Positions 5,241 through 13,888 are shown, counted from the stretch's first letter. The stretch is DNA of 14,558 nucleotides from CAZGYE01 sp964530165 (GCA_964530165.1 CAZGYE010000128.1:1-14558); one strand, 5' to 3'. The notes: generated from the sequence alone by a model not told the origin. Translations and numbers: made by a program.

Positions 5241-6987
5241 ACCGCAGCTTCGTTCCGGGCGGATGCCTCAGCGGAGTGGGGTCGGCCGGTGGCAGATCGA
5301 GTTTTTTCGCCACGCGCTCTTCCACGAAAACGGCGGCGGCGGCATCGGCAAAGACCATCCGCCATCCGGGCGTGACGGACATCCCTCGGATCGCTTGCCG
5401 GGACGTTCGGCTGTCCAGAATCACGACTGGCAGGTTCCCGTCTTGGTCTCGCATGTTGGGGATCTGTTCCCAACGCCGATCGCCTCTGCCCATTTGATCC
5501 TTGATCCCCAAGAAAAGTTGGAAGGTCTCCCGGCTGCAGACTTCCAGCCGGCCGTCCATCAGGACCCGCCGCTCGGGCGCGTTGTGGAAAATATAGACGG
5601 CCGCCTGACCAATGTGGGCGACAAAGGCCCGCTTGGGGAAACCCGGCCGGCCGGCAAACTGGGCCGCAGCGTGCGCGTACCAGGCTTCGGCTTCGCCCAG
5701 TCCGAGCTGCCTCTCCGTACCGGCCCACCGGCCCCACTGACCGGTCAAGTGCGTCAGGGCCAGGACGACGACCAGGACGATCGTTTCCAGATTCAGCCGC
5801 ACGCAGGTGCGGGAGTCCGCCGTCGCAGGCGTGCCGATCCAGCGTTTCTCATCCTTGGCCTTGGCGCCGGACACACCTCGTCCGCGAAGATGTAATGCAT
5901 CGCCGCAGTTTGCGCAGAGCACGATGCCCGAGACAACCGCAAAGATGCTTGTGTTCCGCGAGGCCTTCCACGCCAGGTGCGAGAACGCGGCAAACAGTAA
6001 GAGTCGAAAGACGCTGATCCGCCGCTGACAGGCCAACCAGACGAAGCTGGCCGCTGTTATCACCCACAAGCCAAACTCCGCCGCCAAGTAGAGGTTCCGC
6101 AGGCCAAACTTCTTGTAGAACAGCAGCGGTGGGCGGAACTCACCGATCAACGTTGAGTAGAATTCCTGGTCAACCGAGAACTTGCGGTACAGCGCCAGCG
6201 GAAACAACGCCCCGTCCTCGAAGTACGGATTGACCAGACAGGCCAGCAACACCAGGACTCCGGCACGAAACAGAATGATGTTCCGGGGGGAAGCGTCGTC
6301 CGGCTCGAGACCCCAGCGTTCCTCGGCGAATTGCCGCGAGAGCCGGTCGGCGCCGTACGCCGCAGCGACGACCAGGCCCAGTACGAACAATCCGTGGCAG
6401 TTCACCCACACGACCTGCAACACCGGCAGCCACCAGATGAGGCCGGGCTTTCGATCCAACCGTCCGATCAGCCAGATCCAACCGGCCAGAAAGATCAGCG
6501 AGAGCATTTCCGGACGAACCAGTGCGCGGCCGGAAATACAAATGACGGGCAAGATCCAGCAGGTCGCCTTCAACCACGCCGGCAAATGTCTGCCTGAAGC
6601 CGTCCAGCCAACGGCGACAGCGACCGCCGTCAGAAACGCCTTGGCCAGCACCAACAAATCGACGCCGCCGATCGCGTACAGGGCCGTCACCAGCAACTGA
6701 AACCCCCAGTGCAGATCAACCCAGGGCGTGCCCGGCTCGGTGAAGGTAAACCAGTCGGCCCACGGCAGTTTGCCGCCTTCGAGGATCATCTGCCCGGTCT
6801 TCAGGTGCCACCAAATGTCGGTGTTTCTCATGGGCGTCGCGGTGAGCAGAAACGTCCACAAGAGCACCGCCGCCAAGAGCCAGAACTCCCAAGCCGGGCG
6901 ACGGCCGGTTGCCGGTGGGGGCACCGACGGCTCAGTTGGCTGCCGGTCGCGGCCGGTCCGTTTCTGGCGACGTGTTCTTCTGGCCAT
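5239..6987 (-). CDS. Polytopic membrane protein, GT-C-like glycosyltransferase candidate
   Basis: 582 aa. A basic cytoplasmic N-terminus (1-30) precedes about nine to eleven hydrophobic segments, the first near 33-52. The first external loop carries NTDIWWHLKTGQ (Asp57, His61), then GTPWVDLHWGFQ (Asp91, His93). In GT-C enzymes, acidic residues in this first loop bind the metal and polyprenyl-phosphate sugar donor. The DIWWH...WVDxxW signature recurs in large bacterial membrane protein families of unknown substrate. The soluble C-terminal third (about 420-582) holds QAAVYIFHNAPERRVLMDGR, also typical of that group. Start ATG 6985-6987; the upstream Shine-Dalgarno is weak. The gene stands alone, convergent with the transhydrogenase gene. 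Envelope glycan transfer is inferred from topology and the loop motif only. Confidence 0.7.
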   Translation of the reverse strand: MARRTRRQKRTGRDRQPTEPSVPPPATGRRPAWEFWLLAAVLLWTFLLTATPMRNTDIWWHLKTGQMILEGGKLPWADWFTFTEPGTPWVDLHWGFQLLVTALYAIGGVDLLVLAKAFLTAVAVAVGWTASGRHLPAWLKATCWILPVICISGRALVRPEMLSLIFLAGWIWLIGRLDRKPGLIWWLPVLQVVWVNCHGLFVLGLVVAAAYGADRLSRQFAEERWGLEPDDASPRNIILFRAGVLVLLACLVNPYFEDGALFPLALYRKFSVDQEFYSTLIGEFRPPLLFYKKFGLRNLYLAAEFGLWVITAASFVWLACQRRISVFRLLLFAAFSHLAWKASRNTSIFAVVSGIVLCANCGDALHLRGRGVSGAKAKDEKRWIGTPATADSRTCVRLNLETIVLVVVLALTHLTGQWGRWAGTERQLGLGEAEAWYAHAAAQFAGRPGFPKRAFVAHIGQAAVYIFHNAPERRVLMDGRLEVCSRETFQLFLGIKDQMGRGDRRWEQIPNMRDQDGNLPVVILDSRTSRQAIRGMSVTPGWRMVFADAAAAVFVEERVAKKLDLPPADPTPLRHPPGTKLR

Positions 6988-7135
6988 CAGCTCTCACTTG
7001 CGGGCAAACTGTTTTCAGAACAGCGATCGATTCACCTCGCACTCTGGTGGGAAAGGATAGACCCGCAACCACCGAGACATGCTAACATCGCCGGACAAGA
7101 ATTTCTCCCGGTGTTTCGCGTGGAAAAGATTCCTC

Positions 7136-7164
7136 TTGGCGTGAAACCCTTTGCGGACTACACT
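7136..7164 (+). promoter_or_regulatory. Candidate sigma-70-type promoter for the small lipoprotein
   Basis: TTGGCG (7136-7141), 17-nt spacer, TACACT (7159-7164). A start near 7171 gives a leader of about 40 nt before the ATG at 7212. Confidence 0.45.
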
Positions 7165-7211
7165 TCCGCCTCTCCATTTCCCAAGTTCACTTTCAAGAAC
7201 GTTTTCGGTCC

Positions 7212-7442
7212 ATGGTACGCGTAGGCAATTTTGTAGTCGTCGCGGTCTTGGCGGCGGCGACGTTCAGCACGGCGACCGGCTGCAGAACAATTCTCCACGA
7301 ATTGCAGCCGCATAGGCTCTGGCGTCTCAACCGCGGATCGGCGCCGCCACAAAACGACGCGATGTTCTCGGTGTCTGATCGGATTCCCGGCGGGGAAGAC
7401 GTCACGGACTCTGCTCGGACCGACGCGGGCCGGCAGCATTGA
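7212..7442 (+). CDS. Small putative lipoprotein
   Basis: 76 aa. The N-terminus is a short signal peptide: Arg3, hydrophobic core 7-19 and a lipobox-like ATGC ending at Cys24. The -3 residue is Ala where Leu is usual, so the lipobox is weak. The mature part includes HELQPHRLWRLNRG and then FSVSDRIPGG. I cannot name a function. Support comes from the signal, the promoter-like site 48 bp upstream and its place in a gap that would otherwise hold no gene. The last 41 bp overlap the 3' end of hemC on the other strand, so the final residues may be chance extension. A spurious frame remains possible. Confidence 0.5.
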   Translation: MVRVGNFVVVAVLAAATFSTATGCRTILHELQPHRLWRLNRGSAPPQNDAMFSVSDRIPGGEDVTDSARTDAGRQH

Positions 7443-8364
7443 CGAGTTCGTCGGCGCCCTGCCGGCGCAGCTCATCGGCGACTCGGCGGCCGAGCAACGC
7501 AGGGTCATCCGCCGGTCCGGTTGCCGAGCTCGACAGCCGCTCTCGGCCGTCGGGACTCAGGACGACTGCTTCCAGCGTCAGTTCCTCTTCGTTGGGATGC
7601 GTCATGACCCCCAGCGGTGCGTGACAACCGGCCCGCAATTCGGCCAACACGCTGCGTTCGGCAGTGACGGCCCGGAACGTGGGGGGATGGATCAGTTTTT
7701 CGAGGATCGACCGGGTCTCCTCATCATCGGCCCGGCACTCGATGCCCAGCGCCCCCTGGGAGACGGCGGGAAACATCAACGGCGGCTGTAAGCTCAGCGT
7801 CGTTCGGCCGGAGAGCAATTCGAGCCGGCACAATCCCGCTTCCGCCAGCACGAGCGCGTCGTACCGCCTGAGATCGAGTTTGTGCAGACGCGTCTCCACA
7901 TTGCCGCGCACTTCGCACAATTGGAGATCGGCACGCCGGTGCAGTAACTGCGCCTGCCGTCGCGGACTGCTGGTTCCCACGCGCGCCCCATCCGGCAATG
8001 ACTCCAGTCCCCCGGCGAGTTCCGTCCCGGCTGGGCAGACGAGCAGGTCGAACATCGAGCCGCGCTCGGGAACGGCCGCCAGCGTGAGTCCCTCGACTGG
8101 CTCGGTGGGCAAATCTTTCAGGCTGTGGACGGCCAGGTCGGCCCGTCCGTCGAGCACGGCCCGTTGCACCTCGCGGGTGAAGACGCCCAGGCCCCCGAAC
8201 TCCGACAACGCACGGACCCGGTCGCGGTCGCCGGTCGTGCTCACCTCGACGAGCTCCACCTTCCTCGCGACAGCAGCCCGGTCGAGCAATTTGGCGACGT
8301 GGTTCACCTGCCACCGTGCCAGCCGGCTGGCCCGGGTCGCGATCCGGAGGGGGTTTCCGCTCAC
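7402..8364 (-). CDS. hemC: Hydroxymethylbilane synthase (porphobilinogen deaminase)
   Basis: 320 aa, cytoplasmic. It polymerises four porphobilinogens into hydroxymethylbilane in haem and tetrapyrrole synthesis. The N-terminus is IATRASRLARWQ. The catalytic Asp84 lies in AVHSLKDLP, at the same number as in E. coli. The cofactor-binding Arg segment GTSSPRRQAQ is present. The dipyrromethane anchor is Cys247 in RAGCHAPLGV. All key residues are intact and the length is normal. The start is GTG (8362-8364), overlapping the TGA stop of the DUF502 gene by four bases (GTGA). This points to coupled translation. It is the last gene of the likely M20-comF-DUF502-hemC unit. Confidence 0.95.
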   Translation of the reverse strand: MSGNPLRIATRASRLARWQVNHVAKLLDRAAVARKVELVEVSTTGDRDRVRALSEFGGLGVFTREVQRAVLDGRADLAVHSLKDLPTEPVEGLTLAAVPERGSMFDLLVCPAGTELAGGLESLPDGARVGTSSPRRQAQLLHRRADLQLCEVRGNVETRLHKLDLRRYDALVLAEAGLCRLELLSGRTTLSLQPPLMFPAVSQGALGIECRADDEETRSILEKLIHPPTFRAVTAERSVLAELRAGCHAPLGVMTHPNEEELTLEAVVLSPDGRERLSSSATGPADDPALLGRRVADELRRQGADELVNAAGPRRSEQSP

Positions 8365-9542
8365 TGCGAGTCCTCGGTCTTTTGCCGGCCGGTCTCAGCC
8401 GGCGGAGTTTGCTCGTCTGTTGGGCCGCTGGTGGAAACCGCACCACGGCGGGCCGTGATGGAAGGCGATTTATCGCGCCGAACGCCGGAGACCTCCGCGC
8501 CGGCCAGCCGCCTCGCCAGTTCCTGCTGCAGAAGTTCGGGAGTGACCTGCTGCTGAGGAGGCACCAACACGCCACACGACAAACAATACTGAAACGCCTG
8601 CTCGACGGTGATATTCAAATCGAGGACTTCACTTCTGGGCACATTAATGGTGAAGCCGGTCATCGGCATCGGCGAGGTGGGCATCAGCACGCTGACCAGC
8701 GGCTCACCGGCGGCCGCGGTGATCTCCAGCAGGCTGTCGCTGGTCACAAACCCCAGCGACCACAGCCCCCGCCGTGGATACTCGACCGCAACGACCCGAT
8801 TGTATTCGAGAGTTCGCTCGGTGAAGAAGAAATCGGTGACTTGCTTCACCGAAGAGTAGACGTTGCTGATGATCGGAACTTTGCTAAGAAACAGCGTTTC
8901 GATTTTGTGAACCGCCCAAGCTCCCAAGCGAACGGTGACAATTCGACCCAAGAAGTAGACGAGTACAATCAGGATGCTGACCGCACCGGCGGTAAACCAA
9001 AACTGGCCCTGAAAACGCCGACGAACGGCGAACTCCATGTAGACGCCAGTGACCGTGCTCGGCAGATCGGCAGACCGCTCGTCTGTGGTCACGACATAGT
9101 AAGCCACATGCTTGTAATCGCTGTAAGGGACGGCACCGTCTCTGAACGGAACGTAAGCTTCGGTCTCGTCGACCCAACTGGCGGGAATCTGTCCTGCAGC
9201 CGATACCGACTTGTCAGTCTCTGGAGACGCCAAACGCTGCTCAAGTTGTTTCTTGAGAGCCGGTGTAATGAGATAATTTCGCCCGCAAAATTTCAGCGGC
9301 GGCAGCTTCTCCCATTCCACTAACTTGTCGATGGGCTGCGATTGTTCAATGACGTGAGCGATAGTCCATTGAACGCCCAGGCTGGTTGGCTTGATCATGT
9401 ACCTGTAGATGCCCTGAGCGACCCAAATGAGAATCACCAGTGTGAGAATCGGCGGAAGGCTGATCGCCAGTCCTTTGAGGAAGAACTGGGTGGCCGGCGA
9501 TTTTTTCTTGCTCGCTTCGGAGCTCGGCGCATCGGCAGACAT
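8361..9542 (-). CDS. DUF502 family membrane protein
   Basis: 393 aa. Two hydrophobic helices bracket a long soluble segment: about 21-46 (FFLKGLAISLPPILTLVILI) and about 185-210 (GAVSILIVLVYFLGRIV). The DUF502 core follows: KIPII-like SKVPIISNVYSSVKQVTDFF, then a beta-rich region with VAVEYPRRGLWSLGFVT, VLMPTSPMPMTGF and NVPRSEVLDLNITVEQAF. These blocks are typical of the family, whose biochemical role is not established. The C-terminal 70 residues are polar and low in complexity. The insert between the helices (about 50-180) is longer than in the small bacterial members I recall. Start ATG 9540-9542, 70 bp after comF; the stop overlaps hemC by four bases. Confidence 0.88.
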   Translation of the reverse strand: MSADAPSSEASKKKSPATQFFLKGLAISLPPILTLVILIWVAQGIYRYMIKPTSLGVQWTIAHVIEQSQPIDKLVEWEKLPPLKFCGRNYLITPALKKQLEQRLASPETDKSVSAAGQIPASWVDETEAYVPFRDGAVPYSDYKHVAYYVVTTDERSADLPSTVTGVYMEFAVRRRFQGQFWFTAGAVSILIVLVYFLGRIVTVRLGAWAVHKIETLFLSKVPIISNVYSSVKQVTDFFFTERTLEYNRVVAVEYPRRGLWSLGFVTSDSLLEITAAAGEPLVSVLMPTSPMPMTGFTINVPRSEVLDLNITVEQAFQYCLSCGVLVPPQQQVTPELLQQELARRLAGAEVSGVRRDKSPSITARRGAVSTSGPTDEQTPPAETGRQKTEDSQ

Positions 9543-9612
9543 CGTGCGTCAGCCTCATTCTGGGTTGACAGAACTGACTTTCCCCGTGCCGAGGTAGAGG
9601 TGCCACGACCGG

Positions 9613-10401
9613 CTACTTTCCGGCCGTCTGGACCTCAAATGATCGACCCAGGCCGCGGGCCAAGACCGCCACAACAATCCGCCGGGCGCCGGCGGATCGC
9701 AGCACCTTCGACGCCTCATTGGCAGTTGTCCCGGTGGTCAGGACGTCGTCGACCAGCAGAACCGCCGCACCGGAAAGGACCGCTGGTCCCCGTGCCCGAA
9801 ACACGCCGCGCAGATTCGCGCGCCGCTTGGCGGGAGTCAAATTCGTCTGGGCCGGGGTCCTGCGAACCTTGGCAAGTATATGGGGGCCAAAATCAACTTG
9901 CAAGCGGCGCGCCAGCACTTCGGCAAGCGTCTGTGACGTGTTGTGATCTCGCTGAACCCGCTGCGTCCAATGCTGCGGAATGGAGACCACCCAATCGAAG
10001 TCCGCCTGCTGAAACCTTTTGCGCTGGTCTTGCCACAGCAGACCGGCCAACGCCGCCGCCAGCGGTTGACCGCCGAGTTCTTTCGATCGCCGTGTCGCCG
10101 ATCTCAGCACGCCCTCGTAAACGCCCAACCGCAGCACCGTCTCAAACACGAAGCGGTCTCGTCGGCAATGCGCACACCCACCCGTCGTGTTCAGATGCGG
10201 CCCGACCGGTGCACCGCAGCGAAGACACCAATCATCGATCTCCGGAAGCAGATCCTTACAGCACGGGTCACACAACTGCGGACCCGCACCGGGAGATTCG
10301 CGAATGTCAGCTCCCTCGCGGCCGCACAGCGGGCAGAGACGCGGATAAACGAAGTCCAAACCGGCTCGCCAAAAGGTCCGCATAGGGTGGGACCGAATCA
10401 C
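9613..10401 (-). CDS. comF: ComF family phosphoribosyltransferase-like protein
   Basis: 262 aa. The N-terminal half has Cys pairs at 23/26 (CPLC), 44/47 (CDPC), 59/62 (CLRC) and 76/79 (CAHC), a zinc-ribbon-like set usual in ComF. The C-terminal phosphoribosyltransferase domain carries the PRPP loop VLLVDDVLTTGTT (215-226). In naturally competent bacteria ComF acts in single-strand DNA uptake. Many non-competent bacteria also keep it, with unclear function. The GTG start (10399-10401) overlaps the TGA of the M20 gene as GTGA. An internal ATG at codon 7 is an alternative, but coupling favours the GTG. Confidence 0.9.
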   Translation of the reverse strand: MIRSHPMRTFWRAGLDFVYPRLCPLCGREGADIRESPGAGPQLCDPCCKDLLPEIDDWCLRCGAPVGPHLNTTGGCAHCRRDRFVFETVLRLGVYEGVLRSATRRSKELGGQPLAAALAGLLWQDQRKRFQQADFDWVVSIPQHWTQRVQRDHNTSQTLAEVLARRLQVDFGPHILAKVRRTPAQTNLTPAKRRANLRGVFRARGPAVLSGAAVLLVDDVLTTGTTANEASKVLRSAGARRIVVAVLARGLGRSFEVQTAGK

Positions 10402-11564
10402 AACAGCGTCTCCACCAATCGAGTCCAGTAGCTTGCGCCGATGGGCAGAATCTCATCGTTGAAATCGTACCGGGGGTTGTGCACGCCTGCGCTGTCGGCC
10501 CCGTTGCCAATCCAAACATAACAGCCGGGACGCTCTTTGAGCATGAAGGCGAAATCTTCCGAACCCATGCAGGGGGCGGGGTTGCAGACGACGTTCTCCG
10601 GGCCGACCATGGCGCCGGCGACTTCCGCCGACCACTGGCTTTCCTGTTCGGTGTTGATTGTGGCGGGATATCGCCGCTCGTAACGCAACTCCCATGTCGC
10701 TCCCAGCGCGTCACACACGCCGCTGACGATTTGCTGCATCTTCGCTTCGACCATGTCCTGCACGGATTCGTGGAAGGTGCGCACCGTACCCCGCAGTGTA
10801 GCCGAAGAGGGAATGACGTTCCAGGTGTCGCCGGCATGGATTTGCGTCACCGTGACGACAACTTGTTCCGCCGGGTCCGTGTTTCGACTGGCAATCGTTT
10901 GCAGGGCCGTGACGACGTGGGAAGCGACGACGATCGGATCGATCCCCTGGTGCGGCATGGCGCCGTGAGCGCCCGTGCCGCAGATCGTGATTTCAAAGAC
11001 GTCGAAGGCCGCCATCAGCGGCCCGGGTGCAACGGCAAATTCCCCCGCCGGCATACCGGGCCAGTTGTGCATTCCGAACACGGCGTCGACGGGAAATTCG
11101 TCGAAGAGACCTTCTTCGACCATTACGCGGCCGCCCCCTTCGTTCTCCTCAGCCGGTTGGAAGATGAAGTGGGCCGTTCCAGAAAAATTCCGTGTCCCGG
11201 CCAGATACTTCACGGCGCCGAGCAGCATGGCGGTGTGACCGTCGTGTCCGCAGGCGTGCATCTTGCCGGGATACTGCGACTTGTGGGAGAAATCGTTTTG
11301 CTCCTCGATGTCGAGGGCGTCGATGTCGGCCCGCAAGCCGATCGCCGAGAGTTTTCCACTCGCCGTCTTTGCGCCTTCCAGCGTGCCGACTACGCCGGTT
11401 TGGGCCAAGCCGCGGCGAACCTTGAGTCCGAATTCCTGCAATTGAGCGGCAATGAAATCGGAGGCGTAGGTCTCCTCGAACGCCGTCTGTGGATGCGCGT
11501 GCAGAGCACGCCGCCAAACGGTCAACTCATCATGAAGTTCGGCAATTTGCGGGATAATCGGCAT
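10398..11564 (-). CDS. M20 family metallo-amidohydrolase (hippurate/N-acyl-amino-acid hydrolase type)
   Basis: 388 aa, cytoplasmic, M20D-type. Visible motifs: WRRALHAHPQTAFEE at the N-terminus, GLRADIDALDIEE, the metal motif MHACGHDGHTA (Cys105, His107), the catalytic pair in QPAEE (Glu139/140), GMHNWPGMPAG (His166) and the C-terminal GSEDFAFM. The family removes acyl groups from amino acids or related amides, with two divalent metals. The true substrate cannot be read from sequence. The start is the ATG at 11562-11564, supported by AGGAG a few bases upstream. The frame is open much further up, but that part is antisense to a lipoprotein gene. It is first in the M20-comF-DUF502-hemC unit and has a good promoter match upstream. 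Confidence 0.92.
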   Translation of the reverse strand: MPIIPQIAELHDELTVWRRALHAHPQTAFEETYASDFIAAQLQEFGLKVRRGLAQTGVVGTLEGAKTASGKLSAIGLRADIDALDIEEQNDFSHKSQYPGKMHACGHDGHTAMLLGAVKYLAGTRNFSGTAHFIFQPAEENEGGGRVMVEEGLFDEFPVDAVFGMHNWPGMPAGEFAVAPGPLMAAFDVFEITICGTGAHGAMPHQGIDPIVVASHVVTALQTIASRNTDPAEQVVVTVTQIHAGDTWNVIPSSATLRGTVRTFHESVQDMVEAKMQQIVSGVCDALGATWELRYERRYPATINTEQESQWSAEVAGAMVGPENVVCNPAPCMGSEDFAFMLKERPGCYVWIGNGADSAGVHNPRYDFNDEILPIGASYWTRLVETLL

Positions 11565-11599
11565 CGGTTGCTGCTCCTGAGTTCGGATGATTCGTGCAA

Positions 11600-11628
11600 A
11601 TTGTACCCCGATGTTAGAATGGAACCAA
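11600..11628 (-). promoter_or_regulatory. Candidate promoter of the M20-comF-DUF502-hemC unit
   Basis: On the minus strand: TTGGTT (11623-11628), 17-nt spacer, TACAAT (11600-11605, five of six consensus bases). The predicted start near 11593 gives a leader of about 30 nt with AGGAG before the ATG. A plus-strand TAGAAT at 11615-11620, a possible -10 for the divergent lipoprotein, lies inside the spacer but has no good -35. Confidence 0.55.
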
Positions 11629-11654
11629 CTATAACGGCAAAAGGAGATGAGCGG

Positions 11655-12149
11655 ATGATAAGAATGGTCTTCTCCATCGGTTTCGGTGTGCTGCTCTTCG
11701 GCGGCTGCATGCGAACGGTTCCCGCGCCCGTCAAGAAGGCCCCGCCGAAGCAGGCCAAGAAGCAACCGAAAAGCATCATGGGCCAGACGACGCAGGATGT
11801 CGGCAAATACGATCCGGCTGCGGGGCTGGAGGTGAGTGATTCGAAGGTCGAGATCACCAACCCGATTACCGGTCCGCTGGAAGCTTACGGGCCGATGACC
11901 GAGCAAATCGCGAAACTGAGCATCGACAGACAGCTTCAGTTTTTCGAGATCCAGAACAATCGGTATCCAACTTACGAGGAGTTCATGTCGCAGATCATCA
12001 AGAACAAGAAGGCCCCTGTCCGCTTGCCGGTGCTGCCCGGTAAGATGAAATATCAATATGACGAGAAGAACCACAAACTGGTCGTGGTCAAGCCGCCGGC
12101 AGAAGAGAAGCCGGCGGAAAAGAAATCGCCGGAGAAGAAGCCGGATTGA
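11655..12149 (+). CDS. Putative lipoprotein with Lys/Pro/Glu-rich tail
   Basis: 164 aa. The signal peptide has a hydrophobic core at 4-17 and lipobox FGGC with Cys18. A Pro/Lys-rich linker follows (about 23-42, PAPVKKAPPKQAKKQPK). A folded-looking section runs from about 75 to 145, with IDRQLQFFEIQNNRYPTYEEF, then LPVLPGKMKYQYD and LVVVKPP. The tail is PAEEKPAEKKSPEKKPD. The NNRYPTYEEF...YQYD pattern resembles short periplasmic domains near type II pseudopilin C-termini, but I make no functional claim. The start is set by AAGGAG at 11640-11645, nine bases before the ATG. Diverges from the M20 gene across 90 bp. Confidence 0.8.
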   Translation: MIRMVFSIGFGVLLFGGCMRTVPAPVKKAPPKQAKKQPKSIMGQTTQDVGKYDPAAGLEVSDSKVEITNPITGPLEAYGPMTEQIAKLSIDRQLQFFEIQNNRYPTYEEFMSQIIKNKKAPVRLPVLPGKMKYQYDEKNHKLVVVKPPAEEKPAEKKSPEKKPD

Positions 12150-12209
12150 TTCCGGCCTGCCACGGGTGCTGTTCCGGGGCGGCAACCTCCGCCGCCGACA
12201 AGAGTTTCG

Positions 12210-12238
12210 TTGACTTCTGAGGGGCAAAACAGTATCAA
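12210..12238 (+). promoter_or_regulatory. Candidate promoter of the secreted protease gene
   Basis: TTGACT (12210-12215), 17-nt spacer, TATCAA (12233-12238). A start near 12245 leaves a leader of about 80 nt. The leader contains a small imperfect hairpin around 12273-12298 (GTTGA/TCAAC outer, AGCG/CGCT inner). AAGGAG at 12314-12319 precedes the ATG. Confidence 0.5.
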
Positions 12239-12327
12239 GGTAGTAGCGGGTCAGGTCGTTCGTTCATTTCGGTTGAGCGAAATCGCTGAATTTCAACGCA
12301 GCAGAAAACGCTCAAGGAGCTCTTTCG

Positions 12328-13860
12328 ATGCGCTTCCATACGCTGCCAACCCGCTGGTCTGTCGTGCCCTTCTCAGTCGTCGTGATCGGCTTGTGCACCT
12401 CGCTGTTTGCATGGCAGCATGATGCTGCCGAGAAGCGGGACGCCGGCGAAGAGGATTTGACGGAGAAGGTCGAAGTCAAGTTGCCGCCAATGCTGCGCGG
12501 ATCGGGGAGAAACATCTACCATGTCGAGGCGAAGGTTGCCAACACGTCCAAGGAGACCATCCTGGGACCACTCCTGCTGGTAATTCAGGGCACGGGCCTT
12601 GACGGGCTGCGGGTCAAGAATGCCGACGGCAAACTGGATCAGGGGACGCCCTTTTTCGAGATCGTTCCGGACGGCAAAGAGCTGGCCCCTGAGAAAGAGG
12701 CGAAACCGCGAAAGGTCCTCTTCACCTCGGCAAAACGTTTGAGTCTGCGGGACCGTCGCCGGTTCAAGCTGGACTTCCGTGTCATCCGCCGGGCCGCAGA
12801 ACATCATCGCCGGAGATCGGGCGCGAAAACAGAGAAGGTGAAACGGCCCAGCGCCGAGGCCCTTCGACGCGTGATGCAAATCCAGGACCGATGGACCGAT
12901 CGCCTGCTGCAAAAGAAAGGCGTCGTCGGAACAGCGACCGGAGTCGATGCAAAAGGCCGACCCGTGGTTATGGTGTTTGCCGAACAAGCAAGGATTGCCG
13001 GGATCCCCAAGACGGTCGACGGCGTGCTGGTCAAGGTTCAGGTGACTGGAAGGCTGTTCGCCCGGCAAAAATTCTTCGCCGGACCGGCCACCGAACCTCC
13101 GCGCAGCGATTCGGAACCCCTTCCGGGAGTCGTTAGTCCCACCGACCGTCTCAACCGGCCCGTGCCGATCGGCGTTTCGACCGGTAACAGCGGCCGGTGT
13201 TCGTCGGGCACCATCGCCTGCCGGGTGCGGGGTTCCGACGGGAAACGCTACGCCTTGAGTAACAATCACGTGTATGCGCTGCAGAACAACGCCAACATCG
13301 GCGATGACATTCTGCAGCCGGGACGCGCGGACACCGGCTGTCAGATCGGTCCGTCCGACATCATCGCCGATCTGTCTGCTTTCGTGGAGATCGACCTCAA
13401 CGGCGGAGTGAACCGGGTCGACGCGGCAATTGCGGAAATCCGCGAGGATGCGCTGGGGAACGCGACCCCGGAGGACGGATACGGCACGCCGAGCTCGCAG
13501 ACCGTCTCGCCGACGATCCTGCAGCGGGTTCAGAAGTACGGCCGGACGACGGCGCTGACCGAGGGCTTTGTGATCGGCGTCAATGCGACGGTTAACGTCC
13601 GGTATTCCGCCGGCATTGCGCGGTTTGTCGATCAGCTGGTGGTCATGGGAACGCGGTCCGGTTTTATCAAGTCGGGAGATTCCGGTTCGCTGTTGGTCAC
13701 CAAGGACGGCAATCACCCGGTTGGTCTGCTGTTTGCCGGCAGCCTGGGCGGGCGGTTCGGAATCGCCAATTCCATCGACGATGTCCTGCGGGAATTGAAT
13801 GTAACGATCGATGGTGAAGGCAGCGGAGAGTTCTCCAAGAGCACACCGACCAGTGGATGA
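12328..13860 (+). CDS. Secreted trypsin-fold serine protease, NAL1-like
   Basis: 510 aa. The signal peptide is about 11-29 (ending LFA-WQ). A beta-rich domain at about 48-152 carries NTSKETILGPLLLVIQG and KNADGK..QGTPFFE, a module I associate with secreted planctomycete proteins. After a basic linker, 198-245 reads GVVGTATGVDAKGRPVVMVF and IPKTVDGVLVKV, the pre-domain seen in NARROW LEAF 1-type proteases. The protease domain has GTIACRVRG, His314 (LSNNHVYA), Asp365 (NRVDAAIAEI), KYGRTTALTEG and Ser452 (SGDSGSLLV): a complete His/Asp/Ser order with an oxyanion GDSG. It probably acts outside the inner membrane, on unknown substrates. Start chosen by AAGGAG nine bases upstream. The short C-terminal tail after NVTI is polar. 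Confidence 0.82.
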   Translation: MRFHTLPTRWSVVPFSVVVIGLCTSLFAWQHDAAEKRDAGEEDLTEKVEVKLPPMLRGSGRNIYHVEAKVANTSKETILGPLLLVIQGTGLDGLRVKNADGKLDQGTPFFEIVPDGKELAPEKEAKPRKVLFTSAKRLSLRDRRRFKLDFRVIRRAAEHHRRRSGAKTEKVKRPSAEALRRVMQIQDRWTDRLLQKKGVVGTATGVDAKGRPVVMVFAEQARIAGIPKTVDGVLVKVQVTGRLFARQKFFAGPATEPPRSDSEPLPGVVSPTDRLNRPVPIGVSTGNSGRCSSGTIACRVRGSDGKRYALSNNHVYALQNNANIGDDILQPGRADTGCQIGPSDIIADLSAFVEIDLNGGVNRVDAAIAEIREDALGNATPEDGYGTPSSQTVSPTILQRVQKYGRTTALTEGFVIGVNATVNVRYSAGIARFVDQLVVMGTRSGFIKSGDSGSLLVTKDGNHPVGLLFAGSLGGRFGIANSIDDVLRELNVTIDGEGSGEFSKSTPTSG

Positions 13861-13888
13861 CGATTCCAGGCCCTGTGACTTCCGATTG

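Noticed and set aside
11591..11620. Plus-strand promoter TTCGTG-N18-TAGAAT for the lipoprotein
   Set aside because: The -35 match is too poor to list separately; only the -10-like hexamer is convincing.
10479..11654. Long plus-strand extension upstream of the 164-aa lipoprotein
   Set aside because: It is antisense to the well-supported M20 hydrolase. The lipoprotein has its own Shine-Dalgarno and signal peptide at 11655.
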